Made by a program: the position numbers and the translations under genes. Below are positions 11,991-23,971 of a stretch of DNA of 64,000 nt, piece after piece (position 1 is the first letter of the stretch; each line of letters opens with the position of its first letter). This DNA comes from Neurospora tetraspora (taxonomy: Eukaryota; Ascomycota; Sordariomycetes; Sordariales; Sordariaceae). The stretch covers positions 4,898,001 through 4,962,000 of the forward strand of contig NW_026944384.1 in the NCBI RefSeq assembly GCF_033439725.1. The letters run 5' to 3'. Below the pieces are notes generated by a model. The model saw only the letters and a list, made by a program, of their open reading frames with translations, was not told the DNA's origin and ran no database searches.

Positions 11991-13443
11991 ATGGCTACCG
12001 AAACTACTGGGGCTCCCGCCGGGGCTCCCGCACCACAGGAGAAGGGGAAGCAACAATCCAAGCCTGCTCCCTCCAATACACCCACTACCGGAGGAGACGC
12101 CGCCGGCGAACAGAAGCTCACTCCCGCTCAGCTAAAAGCCAAGGCCAAGGCCGAGAAGGCAGCACGACGGGCAAAGGCGAAGGAGGTAAAGGAAGTCGCA
12201 CCAGCGGCCGCAACAGCAGATGCGAAGGGAGGAAAGGGCGGCAAGGGTGGAAAGCAGGAGGGTAGTCAATCCGCGGGTTCTCAGCAACAGGGCAAATCTG
12301 TTCCCGGTCGCAGGCCATCCGTGAGCAATGGAAGGCGGCCTTCGATCGCCATCATTAAGGAGGATCCGAGGAGTAGCATTCCCGAGTGCTTTAGCCATGT
12401 TCCCATGGCCAAGCGGATACAGACGTCGCAGGCGCACAAGGACGTGCACCCTGCCGTGTTGGCGGTCGGCCAGCAGATGGCTACTTTTGCTCTTAAGGAT
12501 AGCATTGCCAGGCTGGAGGCGACTCTGTTGGCGTTCAAGAAGGTGGGCAGCATCGTTCGTTCCCGGATCATATGGACTGGATTACTCACAAAAGACACAA
12601 TAGGTTATCGAGTCGTACGAAACACCAAAGGGCAACTCACTTTCACGTCACTTTGTCCCGCATGTCCTGAACCCCCAGATCGAGTACTTGACCGAGTGCC
12701 GTCCCATGTCCTTCTCCATGGGTAACGCCATCCGCTTCCTCAAGTCTCAAGTCAACAAGTTCGACATCGACACGCCCGAGGACGAAGCGAAGGAGTCCCT
12801 CCTCGAGTTTATCGACATCTTTATCAACGAGCGCATCACCCTGGCTGAGGTGGTCATTTCCAAAAACGCCGCCGAGCTGATCGACGAGGACGGCGTCGTC
12901 CTCACGTACGGCCGCCACCGGCTGGTAGAGAAGACCATTTTGCGGGCAAAGGCCAACGGGAAAAAGTTCGCCGTCTCCGTCATCGACGACCCGTACGACC
13001 AGGGCGGCAAGGAGCTCGCCAAGACGCTACAGCGGGCCGGCATCCGCGTCTTCTACTCGCCCAACCTCGGCGGCCTACGGGCGCATCTCGAGCGGGCGAG
13101 CAACGTGCTGCTCGGCACCGAGGCCATCTTCGCTAACGGCTCTCTGCTCGCTCCCGCGGGAACGGCTGACGTTGCCATGGCCGCTTCGGCCGCTAACGTC
13201 AAGGTGGTGGCCCTTTGCGAGACCATCAACTTTGACCGCGAGCGTGTGTCGGTGGACTCGCTCACCTACAATGAGATTGACCCCGAGCGTTGCTCGGCTG
13301 AGTCGTTCCGGCTGATGTTCGATAACACGCACAGCAAGTACATTGCGGGTGTTATTACCGAGTTTGAGAGCGGTACGGATTTTGCTCCGGCACAGGCTAT
13401 TTTGACGCTGTTGAGGAAGCGGGAGGATCCCACCATTGCTTAA
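11991..13443 (+). CDS. gcd2: Translation initiation factor eIF2B subunit delta (GCD2)
   Basis: This is a regulatory subunit of eIF2B, the guanine-nucleotide exchange factor for eIF2. Exons 11991-12542 and 12604-13443 give 463 residues. The intron has a GTGGGC donor and an AATAG acceptor and joins FKK to VIESYETPKG, matching the family. Residues 1-125 are low-complexity and rich in Lys/Ala/Gly. The alpha/beta/delta homology fold follows, with FSHVPM, HPAVLAVGQQ, LNPQIEYLTECRPMSFSMGN, then FAVSVIDDPYDQGGKELA, and GTEAIFANGSLLAPAGTADVAMAA near the C-terminus. The last residues (LLRKREDPTIA) fit delta. Length is shorter than yeast Gcd2 because of a shorter N-terminal tail. The start is the first in-frame ATG. 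Confidence 0.94.
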
Positions 13444-14014
13444 ACGGCAAAGCATAGGTGAGGGTGACGGTGAGTTGAAGGAAGAAGGTAGAAAACTGCA
13501 TGGGTTCAAATGCTGGTGGTGGCGCGCCAGCTAGGTTAGAGCTAGATAGAGATACCTGGATCTTAAAGGGGGCTTTCGACAAGACTGCATAGTTTGCGGT
13601 GAAGCGGATCTGAAGCAGAAAATGCGAGGGAACAAAAGGAAGGTAAAGGGAATGGCAAAACGGGAAGGGAAATCAGAGCATTTAATTCAAATGGACTCGA
13701 TTGTCAAACACTGTCTTCCTCTCCATACACCGAGCCCGCTTGCTGAATCTGCCTGTAGCACGTCTATGGTGTGTTGACTTTTTCATCTTCGATGGCTGGG
13801 CGTGCCGTGTAGGTAGGTCCTGTGGGTTCCCTTTCCTGCCCATCTATCTACTTTGCCATCGATCCTCTTCCCCCATCCCCCAAATGTACTGTGTTCCCAT
13901 GAGGTCCGTCTCTCAGCCTTCCCGCCCCATACTAGCGTCCATCGATGTCGGTTGTTTTTCTCCCCTCGCCCGTACCGTTTTACCGGGAATTGTAGGAATC
14001 CGTAATCAACCCTT
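13444..14014. other. Convergent 3' region of eIF2B delta and the complex I gene
   Basis: A 571-bp tail-to-tail gap with no coding frame or repeat that I can support. Confidence 0.4.
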
Positions 14015-14483
14015 TCAATGCGCCGCCGCCTCGGGTTCACCCTGGGCCTCCTGCTTCCTCGCCGCCCTCCGCGCCCTCTTGTCGAGAATGGCCTGCTTGC
14101 GCTCCTGAAGTATGGTCTGCTGTCGCTCGTCCACTCCCTGAACCCAGTAGCCGAAGCTGGCGCCGATGGCTGCGAAGACGGGGTAGCCCCAGAGGGTGGG
14201 CTTGCCGAGGATGGGTCGTCGCTCGATGCCCAGTTGCCAGGCGCGGGTAGCCAAGCCTATAAGGAGGAGGTTGAAGGGCGACGGTTAGCGATGATGATGT
14301 CTATATGAAGGATGATGAGGGAGAGGGAGGGAGAGACTGGGATTATGGGTGTTTGACACAACATGTGGAGTACCAATTGGTGGTGGATTGGTGCGGGTGG
14401 TTCATGAATCATGTCCCATTTCCCATGGAGAGCGAGCGGAGCAACGTACCGAAGCCGGCCCAAAAGACCATTCTGTGAACCAT
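14015..14483 (-). CDS. Small NADH:ubiquinone oxidoreductase (complex I) accessory subunit, 14-kDa type
   Basis: A 91-residue protein from two exons on the minus strand, 14450-14483 and 14015-14256, joined through a GTACGT...TTATAG intron after the first base of a Gly codon. The sequence begins MVHRMVFWAGFGLATRAWQL and continues with a central WGYPVFAAIGASFGYWVQG membrane-like stretch and a Lys/Arg-rich helix (QERKQAILDKRARRAARK). This layout, with one hydrophobic span and a basic C-terminal helix, is that of a small fungal complex I membrane-arm subunit. I recall such sequences annotated as the 14-kDa subunit, possibly related to NDUFB4/B15, but that link is from memory. The neighbour on the other side of the divergent promoter is the SHG1 gene. 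Confidence 0.72.
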
Positions 14484-15361
14484 TTTGCTTTTTGAAACCG
14501 CGAGTTTTGTCCTCTTTTCTCAGCAGTATATTGTGCCCCTCGAGCAGCGACTCTTGTATGGGCAGGATCGGACGACGTGGGTTGAAGCGCAAAGTGACGA
14601 TGTTCGCGATGGTGGTTCGTATCTTGGACGTACAGTACTGTGTCTGCGGCTCGTGCGCAAGGTCCCGCGAGCTCGTCTGAAGGTCGGACTGCTCCATCCA
14701 ATCCACGTCCATTGAGCTTGCCGTGGGTTGACCGAGCTTTGACCCTAACCCTGGAATAAAAAAAGCAGATGTCTGGTGGTCCGTGCCGCAACCTTGAATT
14801 GAATTGACTCAAATTGAGCAGCTGTTCAGGGAAAGGGTTGCCCGAGTCCAGGCACGGCACCCCCTGTTCACTGCACCTGCCGGCCCCAGGCTTGGCCCCA
14901 TGGCTCCCTGATCGTCGGGAGCAGGACCCCCACTGAAACTTTCTGGTCCAGCAACTTTACCGCAACGCGCTTCACTCCCCTGCACCATCGCGTTTCCATT
15001 ATCATTACACCGAGGACTCTGCCGCTAGATCTACCAGACGAACAAGCCGATTATTCGCCAACTTAGAGTCTAATCCTTCCAAGGCGACAGTATCCAACTA
15101 GGCGTTATCCATCAATCACCAAGCCACGAAATGAATTGAACCTTCTTCCACTTTGATCCGCCGATTACCCTGCCCGAGCTGGTCAACTCCTCCGGCACCC
15201 CGCCGACTCAGGTTTACAGCAATGAGGCGTTAAGGTTCGGTCACTCTTCACTTGCGCAACCATTCTGCGTACCGTGGCCTATATAAAAATTTCACCACTG
15301 GCTGAGGGATCTGTTGCGCACACTTCTTCCAACCACTAGCGGTACCGCCACTGGCCTAACC
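14484..15361. promoter_or_regulatory. Divergent promoter of the complex I and SHG1 genes
   Basis: An 878-bp head-to-head spacer. A TATA-like string (ATATAAAAA, 15280-15288) lies about 75 bases before the SHG1-type start codon and is the best candidate core-promoter element. Confidence 0.45.
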
Positions 15362-18300
15362 ATGTCGACCGCCGTTCAGCCATCCCCACCGGCTCCTGCT
15401 ACCTCGGGCGCGGAGGCTCAGGAGGCTACGCCGAACCCGATCAATGTCCCAATTGTCGTCAGGAATTTCAAGGCGTCTGACCTACCGCTCACCTCGGCCA
15501 CGCGATCTGCGATCGAAGGGTTAGCTCACAGCTTCAAGAAAAAGGGCGGATATGATGCTATTCGTAAACAAGTCTGGGAGAAGTTCGCTAGTGTAAGGTT
15601 TCTCACGGCGTGTTCAACTCGTGACCCTAACATCTGACACAACGCACTGTAGGACCACGAATCCGAGATCGTCAAACAGATACTCCAAGTAGCCGAGCAA
15701 GAAGTCGAGCGCAACCCTTTACAACTGCTTACACTCGACCGCGGCAAAGCAGCGGCCCTCATCGACGGCGCCCTCGACCGAAACGAAGTCTACCAGAAGG
15801 CACAGGCTGTAATCGAGAGTCTGATCGATACCGACGCACTAGAAGCTCATCTTCGTGAACTTCGACGTGCAGAGATAGGCGACGAGGCGGCCGACGAAGA
15901 GCGTATCCGCGGCTCCAAGACGGACGAAGAATATGCAGCCGAGACTGCCGCGCGCCGTGCGGAGAGGGAACGTGTGCGTGAAGAGCTCAGATTAGTGGAG
16001 GAGAAAAAGCGAAGACTCGAACGTGAGATCAAGGAAAAGGAAGAGCAGAAACGACGAGAAGAGCGGAGAAAGAAGCAACTCGAGGAAGATGCAATCAGGG
16101 AAAAGGAACGCGAGGAGCGGCGCGCACGACGGGAACAACGTGAACGGGAAAGGGAACTTAGCCGGGAACGCCGCCACCGGGAGAGGGACCGAAACCGTAG
16201 CAGGGATCGCGATCGCCACAGAGACCGTGATCGCGATCGTGACAGGGGCCGGGGCAGGTCTAGGGATAGGTCAAGGGGCCGGGACAGGCGCCCTAGTAGG
16301 GACGCCAAGGCCAGGAATGACCATGGCCGCCCCGAGGACGTGAAGACGCAACTTTCCAAGGAGGATAATGAACGCCTAGAACAAGAGGCGTTGGCCGACC
16401 TTTTGCGCGAGAGCAAGCGCGTAGCTGCGAAACAACCTGAGCTGGAGGTTGACACTACTCTGGCACCGCCACCGAGACGGACAAAGCCCGCTTCTGCAAT
16501 CGATCCAATCCGCCGAGCATCGCCAAAAGTCGCTGAGGTCAAAAAGACAGCAGATATTGCAGGCAAACCTGGAGTTACTGAGGAGACAAAGGAGGCCATT
16601 GAACCTAAGGAGACCGTTGACACTAAGGACGTCAAGGAACCGAAGGAAACCGCCACCCGGGTCGATTCGCGGAGAAGCAAGAGTCCTTCGCCAGGGGCTC
16701 GTGGACATCGTGACAAGGAGCGAGAAAAAGACAGAGAAGTCGAGAAAGACAGAGACCGTGATGACGATCGAAAACGGAAAGACAACAGGTCAGCCTCTCC
16801 GCGCGCGAGGCGTACCGAGCGAAGCCGTTCACACAGGCGAGAACACAGTCGCTCCCGTCTTCGTGATCGGAGAGAGCGCAGCCGTTCGCGTCCCAGATTG
16901 GATCGACGAGATGATCATGTCAGAGATCGGAGCCGTTCTCGACGGAGGGCGACAGAGCGTCGTGACAGGAGTCGCTCACGCGTCAGAATCACTGACCGGA
17001 GGGACGACACTAGACGGGCTAGAAGCCGTTCACGCGCTACACGAGATGGCCGTGAGAGGAGCCGCTCTCCACGGCCTAGAGTCGATCGCCGGGATCGTTC
17101 ACGGTCTCGCTTAAGGACCGCGGATCGGGACAGGCGAGCAAGAAGCCGCTCCCGCTCGCGTGAGCGACGGGAAGCTGAAAAAGAAACCACTGCTAGTGCC
17201 GCCGCCACACAGATTCCCAAGAGCCCTAGCATTACCGTCACTAAAGACACTACCACTGCTCCTACCTCTACTGCACGAATAGCACCACCCACCCCAGGCG
17301 GCCCAACCACCACCGGCACGTCAACAATCACCGTGCCCATGATCACAACTCCACTCTCCATAGCCTCAACTGCGCCTCGCCCACCCTCCCACCTCGACCG
17401 CGACGAAAAGGAAGCTTGGAAACAAGCCGAAGTGAAGAAGCGCGAGCAGGAAGCCAAGGCCTACCTAGCAGCGCAGAAGCAAGCCCGCGAGAAGGGCATG
17501 CCCATCCCCGGCATCAACGACAAGCGGGTCGGAGGCGGCAATGGCACTCCCCTCGGTAGCACCAACGGAGGTGACCGGTCGCCCGATCTCAAGCGGAGAC
17601 GAGGAAATGACCGAGACGCCAGGGACACTCCTCGAGATAGCAGGGATAACAGGGACAACAATCGCGACCATAACCGTGGTGGTGACCGTGGCGACCGCGA
17701 GCGTGAGCGTGAACGTGAGCGTGAAGCCCCCCTGATCGACTCCGATAACCGGTACGTCCCCTCCACTGCCGCAAGGGTCGTTGCCGAGCGGGATCGGGAG
17801 AGGGACAGGGAGGCCAGAGAGGCCAGGGAGGAGCGCGAGCGTGAGCGCGAAAGGGAGAGAGAACGAGACCGGGACAAACCTCGTCCGGGCCCGGATCGCT
17901 ACGATGGCGACCGAGGCCGAGATGAGAGGGGTGAACGGGATAGGGATAGGGATCGCCGTGACCGGGACCGCGACCGGGATCGTGATCGTGACAGAGATCG
18001 TGAACGGGACAGGGATAGGGACAGGGACAGAGACAGAGACAGAGACCGCGACGATGGTCGTCGCCGAAGCTCGATAGTCCGTCGCCGTAGCCGATCAAGG
18101 AGCCGCGGGGACCGTGGTGGCGATCGTGAGCGAGACCGTCACCGTGATCGTGACCGGGACAATAACCGGCGTGAGAGGAGTCGTGATAGCCGACGGGACA
18201 GAAGTCGCGATCGGGATAGGGATCGTGACAGGGATAGAGATAGTAGAGACTACCGAGGAGGAGATCTTCGCCGTAACAGCCATCATCATAGTAGGCGGGA

Positions 18301-18403
18301 CAGGAGTCTGTCAACATCCAGACGGGACCGCGACCGCGACCGCGATCGTGGTGGGGATCGAGCGGGAGGAAGACGGGATAGGAGTCGTAGCCAAAGACGG
18401 TAG
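15362..18403 (+). CDS. SHG1/BOD1-domain COMPASS component with a long RD/RS tail
   Basis: Exons 15362-15592 and 15653-18403 (GTAAGG...CTGTAG intron) give 993 residues. Residues ~45-140 form a SHG1/BOD1 domain: LAHSFKKKGGYDAIRKQVWE, then IVKQILQVAEQEVERNPLQL and ALDRNEVYQKAQAVIESLID. In yeast, Shg1 is a small subunit of the Set1 H3K4 methyltransferase complex. After it comes a charged coiled-coil stretch (~155-235) rich in REREEKK. The rest is almost entirely Arg-Asp, Arg-Glu and Arg-Ser dipeptides, with a Pro/Thr-rich island near residues 600-660. Yeast Shg1 is only about 140 residues, so most of this protein is an extra tail. Such tails usually bind RNA or form condensates, but that is inference. 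Long antisense open frames opposite it come from the repeat composition. Confidence 0.85.
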
Positions 18404-19441
18404 GGATGTCAGAGGCACTGACTTCTACTCGGAATACGGAGATGAATGACTGCTAGAAGATGAGAACAGAGTCATATATAGCTTAGCTTAGGCGTATTAT
18501 TAGATCGATAAATAAACGATCACTATACCCAGTCCTCATCAGTATCGAGTAGAGAGAATACCATAGCGATAGTCGTGATATGGTTATCATGCATGTTCTT
18601 TATACAGAGACCACCCACCACCACTCACGTCCAGTACAAAGGCCACAGGTACCGAAAACACCATTTGGTTCTCGAATTCTTCTCTCTTTTATCAATACCT
18701 ATTTATCCTCTGTATTCATATAGTACTTTCATGTAATAATACTAACGGACCGTTTAACCGAATCCATTTCTTTCTCTTCTCTTCTCTTCCTCCCTATTTA
18801 CTGGAAACAATCTGACAATTATTCTCTCCCTTTCTTTTTCCGTCAGCTCAACCCGCATAGAACCCGAACATCAAGGGAATACCATCAAACGACCTCCCTG
18901 AATCATCACAAGTTCCGCCCGCCAACATGCGTAGCACAAGTAATTAAGGAAAAAAACAAAAGGGTTGAGACCGCAACGGGACGCACAGTCGGGTCGGCCC
19001 GACATGCAAGGGCTGAAAAAACAAGATGAGAGATGAGATGTACTTTGCAGTGTGATGTGATGTAGTGTACATGCTCAGAGGCTAAAAAGGAGAGATTGTG
19101 CCAACAAGGAAGGGGATGGCTCATGGATGGATGCTAAGGACACGCCCTAAAGGACAAGAAAGGAACGAGTCTGAGGAAGACTAGGTAATGTACAGGGTTG
19201 TTTTTGGAACATTTTTGATAAAGGATATATTAATAAGATATACTCGAATCATGTATGTATGGATGGCTGTCGCACGCATCATAATAATCGAGCGAGCGAA
19301 TGTGGTTCTGAAACAGATGGGTATTCTTTTTTTACACAACAACAGCAACCAACACCAACAATCGCCACAACCATAACAACAAAAGAATCAAGCATTGATA
19401 GCTTCTTGTAGTGGTGGGCTCGCAACCAACTCCTCCCCTTC
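18404..19441. other. Convergent 3' region, with a polyadenylation signal
   Basis: The 1-kb gap between SHG1 and the Sec7 gene holds both 3' UTRs. A canonical AATAAA at 18511-18516 lies about 110 bases after the SHG1 stop. No gene was seen. Confidence 0.45.
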
Positions 19442-22400
19442 CTACAGCACGTCCGCCGCCGCAGATGATGACGCAGGACGACGGTCCTCATCGCTGCTGC
19501 TGCTGACCTCCTTACCCTCCTCACTTTCCCTCCGCGACGGAGAAACGTCTCTTGTAGCCGCAGGAGCAGACTGTGGGGTGAAAAAGACCGTGTCGCGGTT
19601 CTCACCGCGGCTGCTGGGCGGCGGCGTCGCGTTCAGAATCTCACGTCGCCCCAGGGGCCCGCCGTTCTCCTCGCTTGGCTCCGACTCGCCCTCGATCGGG
19701 GGAAGAGGCGTCCGTCGGCCGTCCGAGAAACTGACGGCAGCGTCGCTCTCTTCGTCCGAAGGAATGGTCAGATTCGCAGACGAAGAAGGAACGCCCCTTG
19801 TCGTCGCATGCTGAGAAGCAGAGTACTTTCTCCGGCTGTGCAGATCTCTGAAGCTCTTAGCGGTTGCCGTGCTGGCGCTGGCGGCGGAGCCGCGGTGCTC
19901 ACGGCGCGCGTGAGAGGCTGACCTGGCGGTCAGGATGGACCGGAAGTCAGACCCTTCCGCGACGGCCTGGTCACGGCTGCCACCGTTCTCCGAGCCGAAA
20001 CGCTCAGTGCTCTCAGCAATGGACGCGTCGTCGCGCTGCTTCCAGTGACGGATGCGCTCCTCCGGGGACATGTTTTGCAACTGGAGCTCCGTGCCAAAGT
20101 TGATGACCGAAGCTTTCTTGCCATGTACCACAAAGGAGCCAGTGCTGCGAACGAGAACATCAGGACCCTCCTGGCCGGCCTCATCTGACACAACGCTAGC
20201 GCTGGCAGAATCCCTACCCCTCCGGCTGCGGTGATGGGAGATATGGCCAGCGCCCTCGCGAAGAGTGCGTTGGAAGCTGCGGCGGGTTCTGTGCTTCTCC
20301 TTCTCAGACTGAGCATTACCGTCCGTATCTGTGGCCAAACTCGGGGGCCTCTGCTCCGAACCACGACGAGCAGACTCGAGCAGACCAGCTTGCGCCAGGA
20401 GGTCACGCTCTTCCGCATCGATATCGTCCTGATCGAATTTATTTTCCGAATTGGAGCCCGAGCTCGTCAAGCCTCTCGATGGGGCTGCTGCCAAGGAGCG
20501 GCTAGAAGATACAGCACTAGACACCGATTTCTTGCGGGGGTCAGTATTCTCTACCTCCTTTTGCTGGAACGTTGGGCCAGTGGCGCTGGTTGGCGGTGTT
20601 TGGAAGACGTCAGTTTGCGGAGAGTCTTCGTCTGGCTTCCTGACAACAGTAGGTACTTTGGCCATCAAGGACTGGACAGGAGACTGAGGGCTCTGCGGGT
20701 ACCCCGAGGTACGACTGGTTCTCGTGTCCTCTCTGGTAAGAGGCTCCTGGCTGGGTTTGGGTGTCAAAGCGCCAATAGCAGTCTCAGCTTGCATGCCCAA
20801 CATCTCGCGTTCTTCTTCGAGATCCATCAAGAGAATGTCTCGGTGACACTTGAGCTTCCAAATCTCCATCCGGGTCCACTTCAGCTGCGCTGCCATCCGC
20901 GCTGCGGATAGCAACATCTGCTCACGCGTCTTTGGTTGAATCGGTGCCAGAATTTGGAGGTGCCTCGAGTTCCGAAGCTGCATTTCCAGCGTCTTCTCTG
21001 TCTGCAAGAGCTTCTCGTTGGCATCGGCAATTTTCTGTAGCATTATCGCCCTCCGAGCGGCCAGGATGTCTTGCGCCATCTTGTGATCAATTTTGCTTCG
21101 TGATACCGAAACTTCTCCTGTTGGTGTTTGTATACGCTGTGAGCCCGTATCGAGCCTCCTCATGGCTCTGCGCCCTTGCCCGTCGAGATTAGCTCCCACC
21201 ACACCCCGCATCCGCACTCCGGATGTTCTGAAGGCAGCAGCGTAGTTGAGCTTAGCCAGCCAGTCATTCATCTCTTCGTCATCCTCGGCAAGGAGAACCT
21301 CCTCGAACCCACCGTGCCTGACATAGACAAAGGCGTGCTTGTGCTTTTTATAGCTGGAGTCCATGAGTGCCACAGCACCATCTGTCGACATCAAAGCATC
21401 GGGCTTGAACTCTTCCAGAGGTGGTTTGAAAATGCATGGATCACCGTCATGACCCTTTTTGACGTGGTCCTCGAACTGGTGCATAAGATGCTTGATCCAA
21501 GTAGTGTTGCGGAAGAAGTATAGCTGGGCTCCAGTAAGAATGGCACCCCACTCCTGCCACGGGGATCTCGTCTTCTTCTTCTTGGTATCCTTTCGCCAGA
21601 GTATACCAACCTTGGTGATCTTGATGTCAACGATGCCTGGATGTGCGTCTTGCGGGTTGTTAGCTGTCTGATCAGACATGAATGCGTCTGGCCGTGATCG
21701 TGCTGACACTATCTGCAGTACGCCAGTCTTGAAAAAGGTTTTGTGGAGTTCCTTCATGTTGAGCGTCCTGGCCGTCCCCAGGTAATTGTATGGGTCCTCT
21801 AGATGCATCACATCCCTCAGCGTGGGCCTCAGGATGTCCAGCTTATTGTCGATGATCAGAGTGTAAGGATCTACCGGTTCCTTGGCAACCCGTTTTGCTG
21901 GATCGGGAGCGGCATGGGGGAATATCGACTTCTTTTTCGCCTTGTGGGCAATGATTCGCTCGCCATTAATATCAAGATCATCCTCGACATGGATGAACGG
22001 CGTGTATGAAATATTGTCGTAGAACACCTCCAGAATCTCATCAAACACGCCTTCGTCGCGCGTGTTCTTGAGGTAGTCCGCCTTCTGCATCTTGTGCTTG
22101 TTGTTCTTGTTGAACACATCGGTATGCAGAATCAGCAATGAGAAAGCAATAAAGTATGCTTGGTCCGCGGTCGCGTAGATACCAGGATTGCACTCATGAT
22201 AGCGGTTGGCAAACGCTTGTAGGGTACGGTCGATTTGCTGAGTCTCCTTGGGCAGTTCCGCCTCCATGAGAAACTTGCGAATAGCCATGTCCATCGGGTC
22301 TTCGAAGAACTTGAAGCTGCGCATGTAGCTTCGGAGAACGGCCTGCGAGAACTGGTCCGTACCCTTGGAGACAATTGCAGCAATGACGCCCCGACTGACA

Positions 22401-23971
22401 ACCTCCAATAATCGCTCGAGATATTTGCCCGGTGTATCATCCTCACGACGTTCTGGTAGAATAATCGAGTCCCTTGGAAGTTGTAACGAGTTGTTCTTTG
22501 AATTGCCCGACGCTGGCGTTATGGGGGTCATGGCTCCTTGTTGGGTCAGCGTTGAGCTAGAGTTCTGACGTAACCGACTGAGACCAAGGAGATCCCCGAA
22601 GCTCTTCCTGCCCGTTGACATGGACGCCCTGGCGGTTGCCGGAGGAGCTAGGTGATCCTCCGCGGATTCTCTTGGCGAGTTATTGCCTAGGGAGCTCAGA
22701 GTCGAGGACCTACCTCGCCTATGCAGCTGTGTCCGTGTAGGTGACGCGCGGCCAGAACTCCGTGAACTTGGTCTGAACAGAGCAGTCGCCGATTTGGAAA
22801 ACAGAGTAGCAGAACCTGTCGGGGGCGTTGTAGCACCATGCTGAGTTGCCGGTCTAGTTGGGGTTGGTGTCAAATGGGTGCTAGAGCGTGACCTCGCCAG
22901 CGCGTTTGAAGCTTCAGGAACCTGAGAGGAGGTCGACATATCAGAGTCCTCAGCCAGGTTCTTCTTTTGGAGGTGTGCAATAGGGAACAAAGATTCGGGC
23001 TGCTTCTGTTTCCTGCGCGGGAGCCTAAAGAAGGTGGTCGTGGTGTGAACTGTATGGGTGGTCGTCGTCGTGGTTCCATATACCCTATCGCCTGAGCTCG
23101 CATCTGACCTCGATGATTCGGATAATCGATTGATGGGAAGCGCCAACGTCGTCGTACTTTCATCGCCGTATGCGGGAGGCGCGTGATGCGAGGACACTGG
23201 TCGCCTCTTGTCGTCGAAAGTGATTTGCTTCCCTCCCTGGTCCGCACCAGCTGTTCGCACATTCTTTCGACGCTGATAGGTATTATCTTGGCTCGTTTCA
23301 TCCACCTGTTCCATTCTGAGGTGTTCACCGGATTTGCGACCAAACCGGCTGGAGAATCCCATCCTCGAGGGTCGTCGTTTGGGTACTACGTTGGGTTCGA
23401 GGGTGGGCGCGGTGGTGATGATCTCGGGAGCTGCAATTGAAAGACGGCATGAGTAGCTGGTCTTCAAATACAATCAAGTGGCACATGGGGGAAGTCACAT
23501 ACGACGCGGAAGAGGGGGCGGCTTCTCTGAGGCAGCTTGGAGCTTTGCCTTTGCCGCTAGCTGAGAGTCGGACGCATTACGAAACCTCAACATGGAAAAG
23601 CGCTTGGATTTCGGGGTCTCTGCGGGGGGTACGGAGGGGGAAAGGGAGTGGTCGACAGGGTCGCCCGTAGGCTGGGGAGCATTACTTGACACTGTCAGTT
23701 CCAGATCAACAGTGGGCATCACTGGGGTCACCGGGGTCACGGGCGAGACGGGAAGGCTCGACAGGGGGACCTCTCCCTCCTCCGGCGTCGTTACGAGAAC
23801 AGGAAGGTCGGTGGCGGAGCCGGGTCGCGGATGGGTTCCTTTGGCAGGCGGTACGGGAAGACTGTCAAAGATGGTGTGTCGCCGCATGTCAGACTCGCTG
23901 CCCGCGTTACCGCGGCGTCGCAGGAAGGGCATGGCTATAGGAATCTGCGTTCGTCGCAATCCATCGGACAT
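19442..23971 (-). CDS. Sec7-PH domain Arf guanine-nucleotide exchange factor (EFA6/Syt1-like)
   Basis: This is an exchange factor that loads GTP on an Arf GTPase at a membrane. Exons on the minus strand, 23503-23971 and 19442-23430 (GTATGT...TTGCAG intron), give 1485 residues. The N-terminal ~480 residues are Ser/Pro/Thr-rich. The Sec7 domain spans ~480-640: SFKFFEDPMDMAIRKFLMEA is followed by LPKETQQIDR with the catalytic glutamate (~550), then YATADQAYFIAFSLLILHTD. A PH domain follows at ~750-890 (GILWRKDTKKKKTRSPWQEW, then LTGAQLYFFRNT). A coiled coil comes next at ~930-1020 (QDILAARRAIMLQKIADANE onwards). Sec7, PH, then coiled coil is the EFA6 order. The C-terminal third is low-complexity. 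The start is the first ATG of the open exon. Confidence 0.88.

Noticed and set aside
15847-18317. Several long antisense open frames opposite the SHG1 gene
   Set aside because: They mirror the Arg-Asp/Arg-Ser codon repeats and show only Ser/Leu/Arg or Asp/Gly/Tyr runs.
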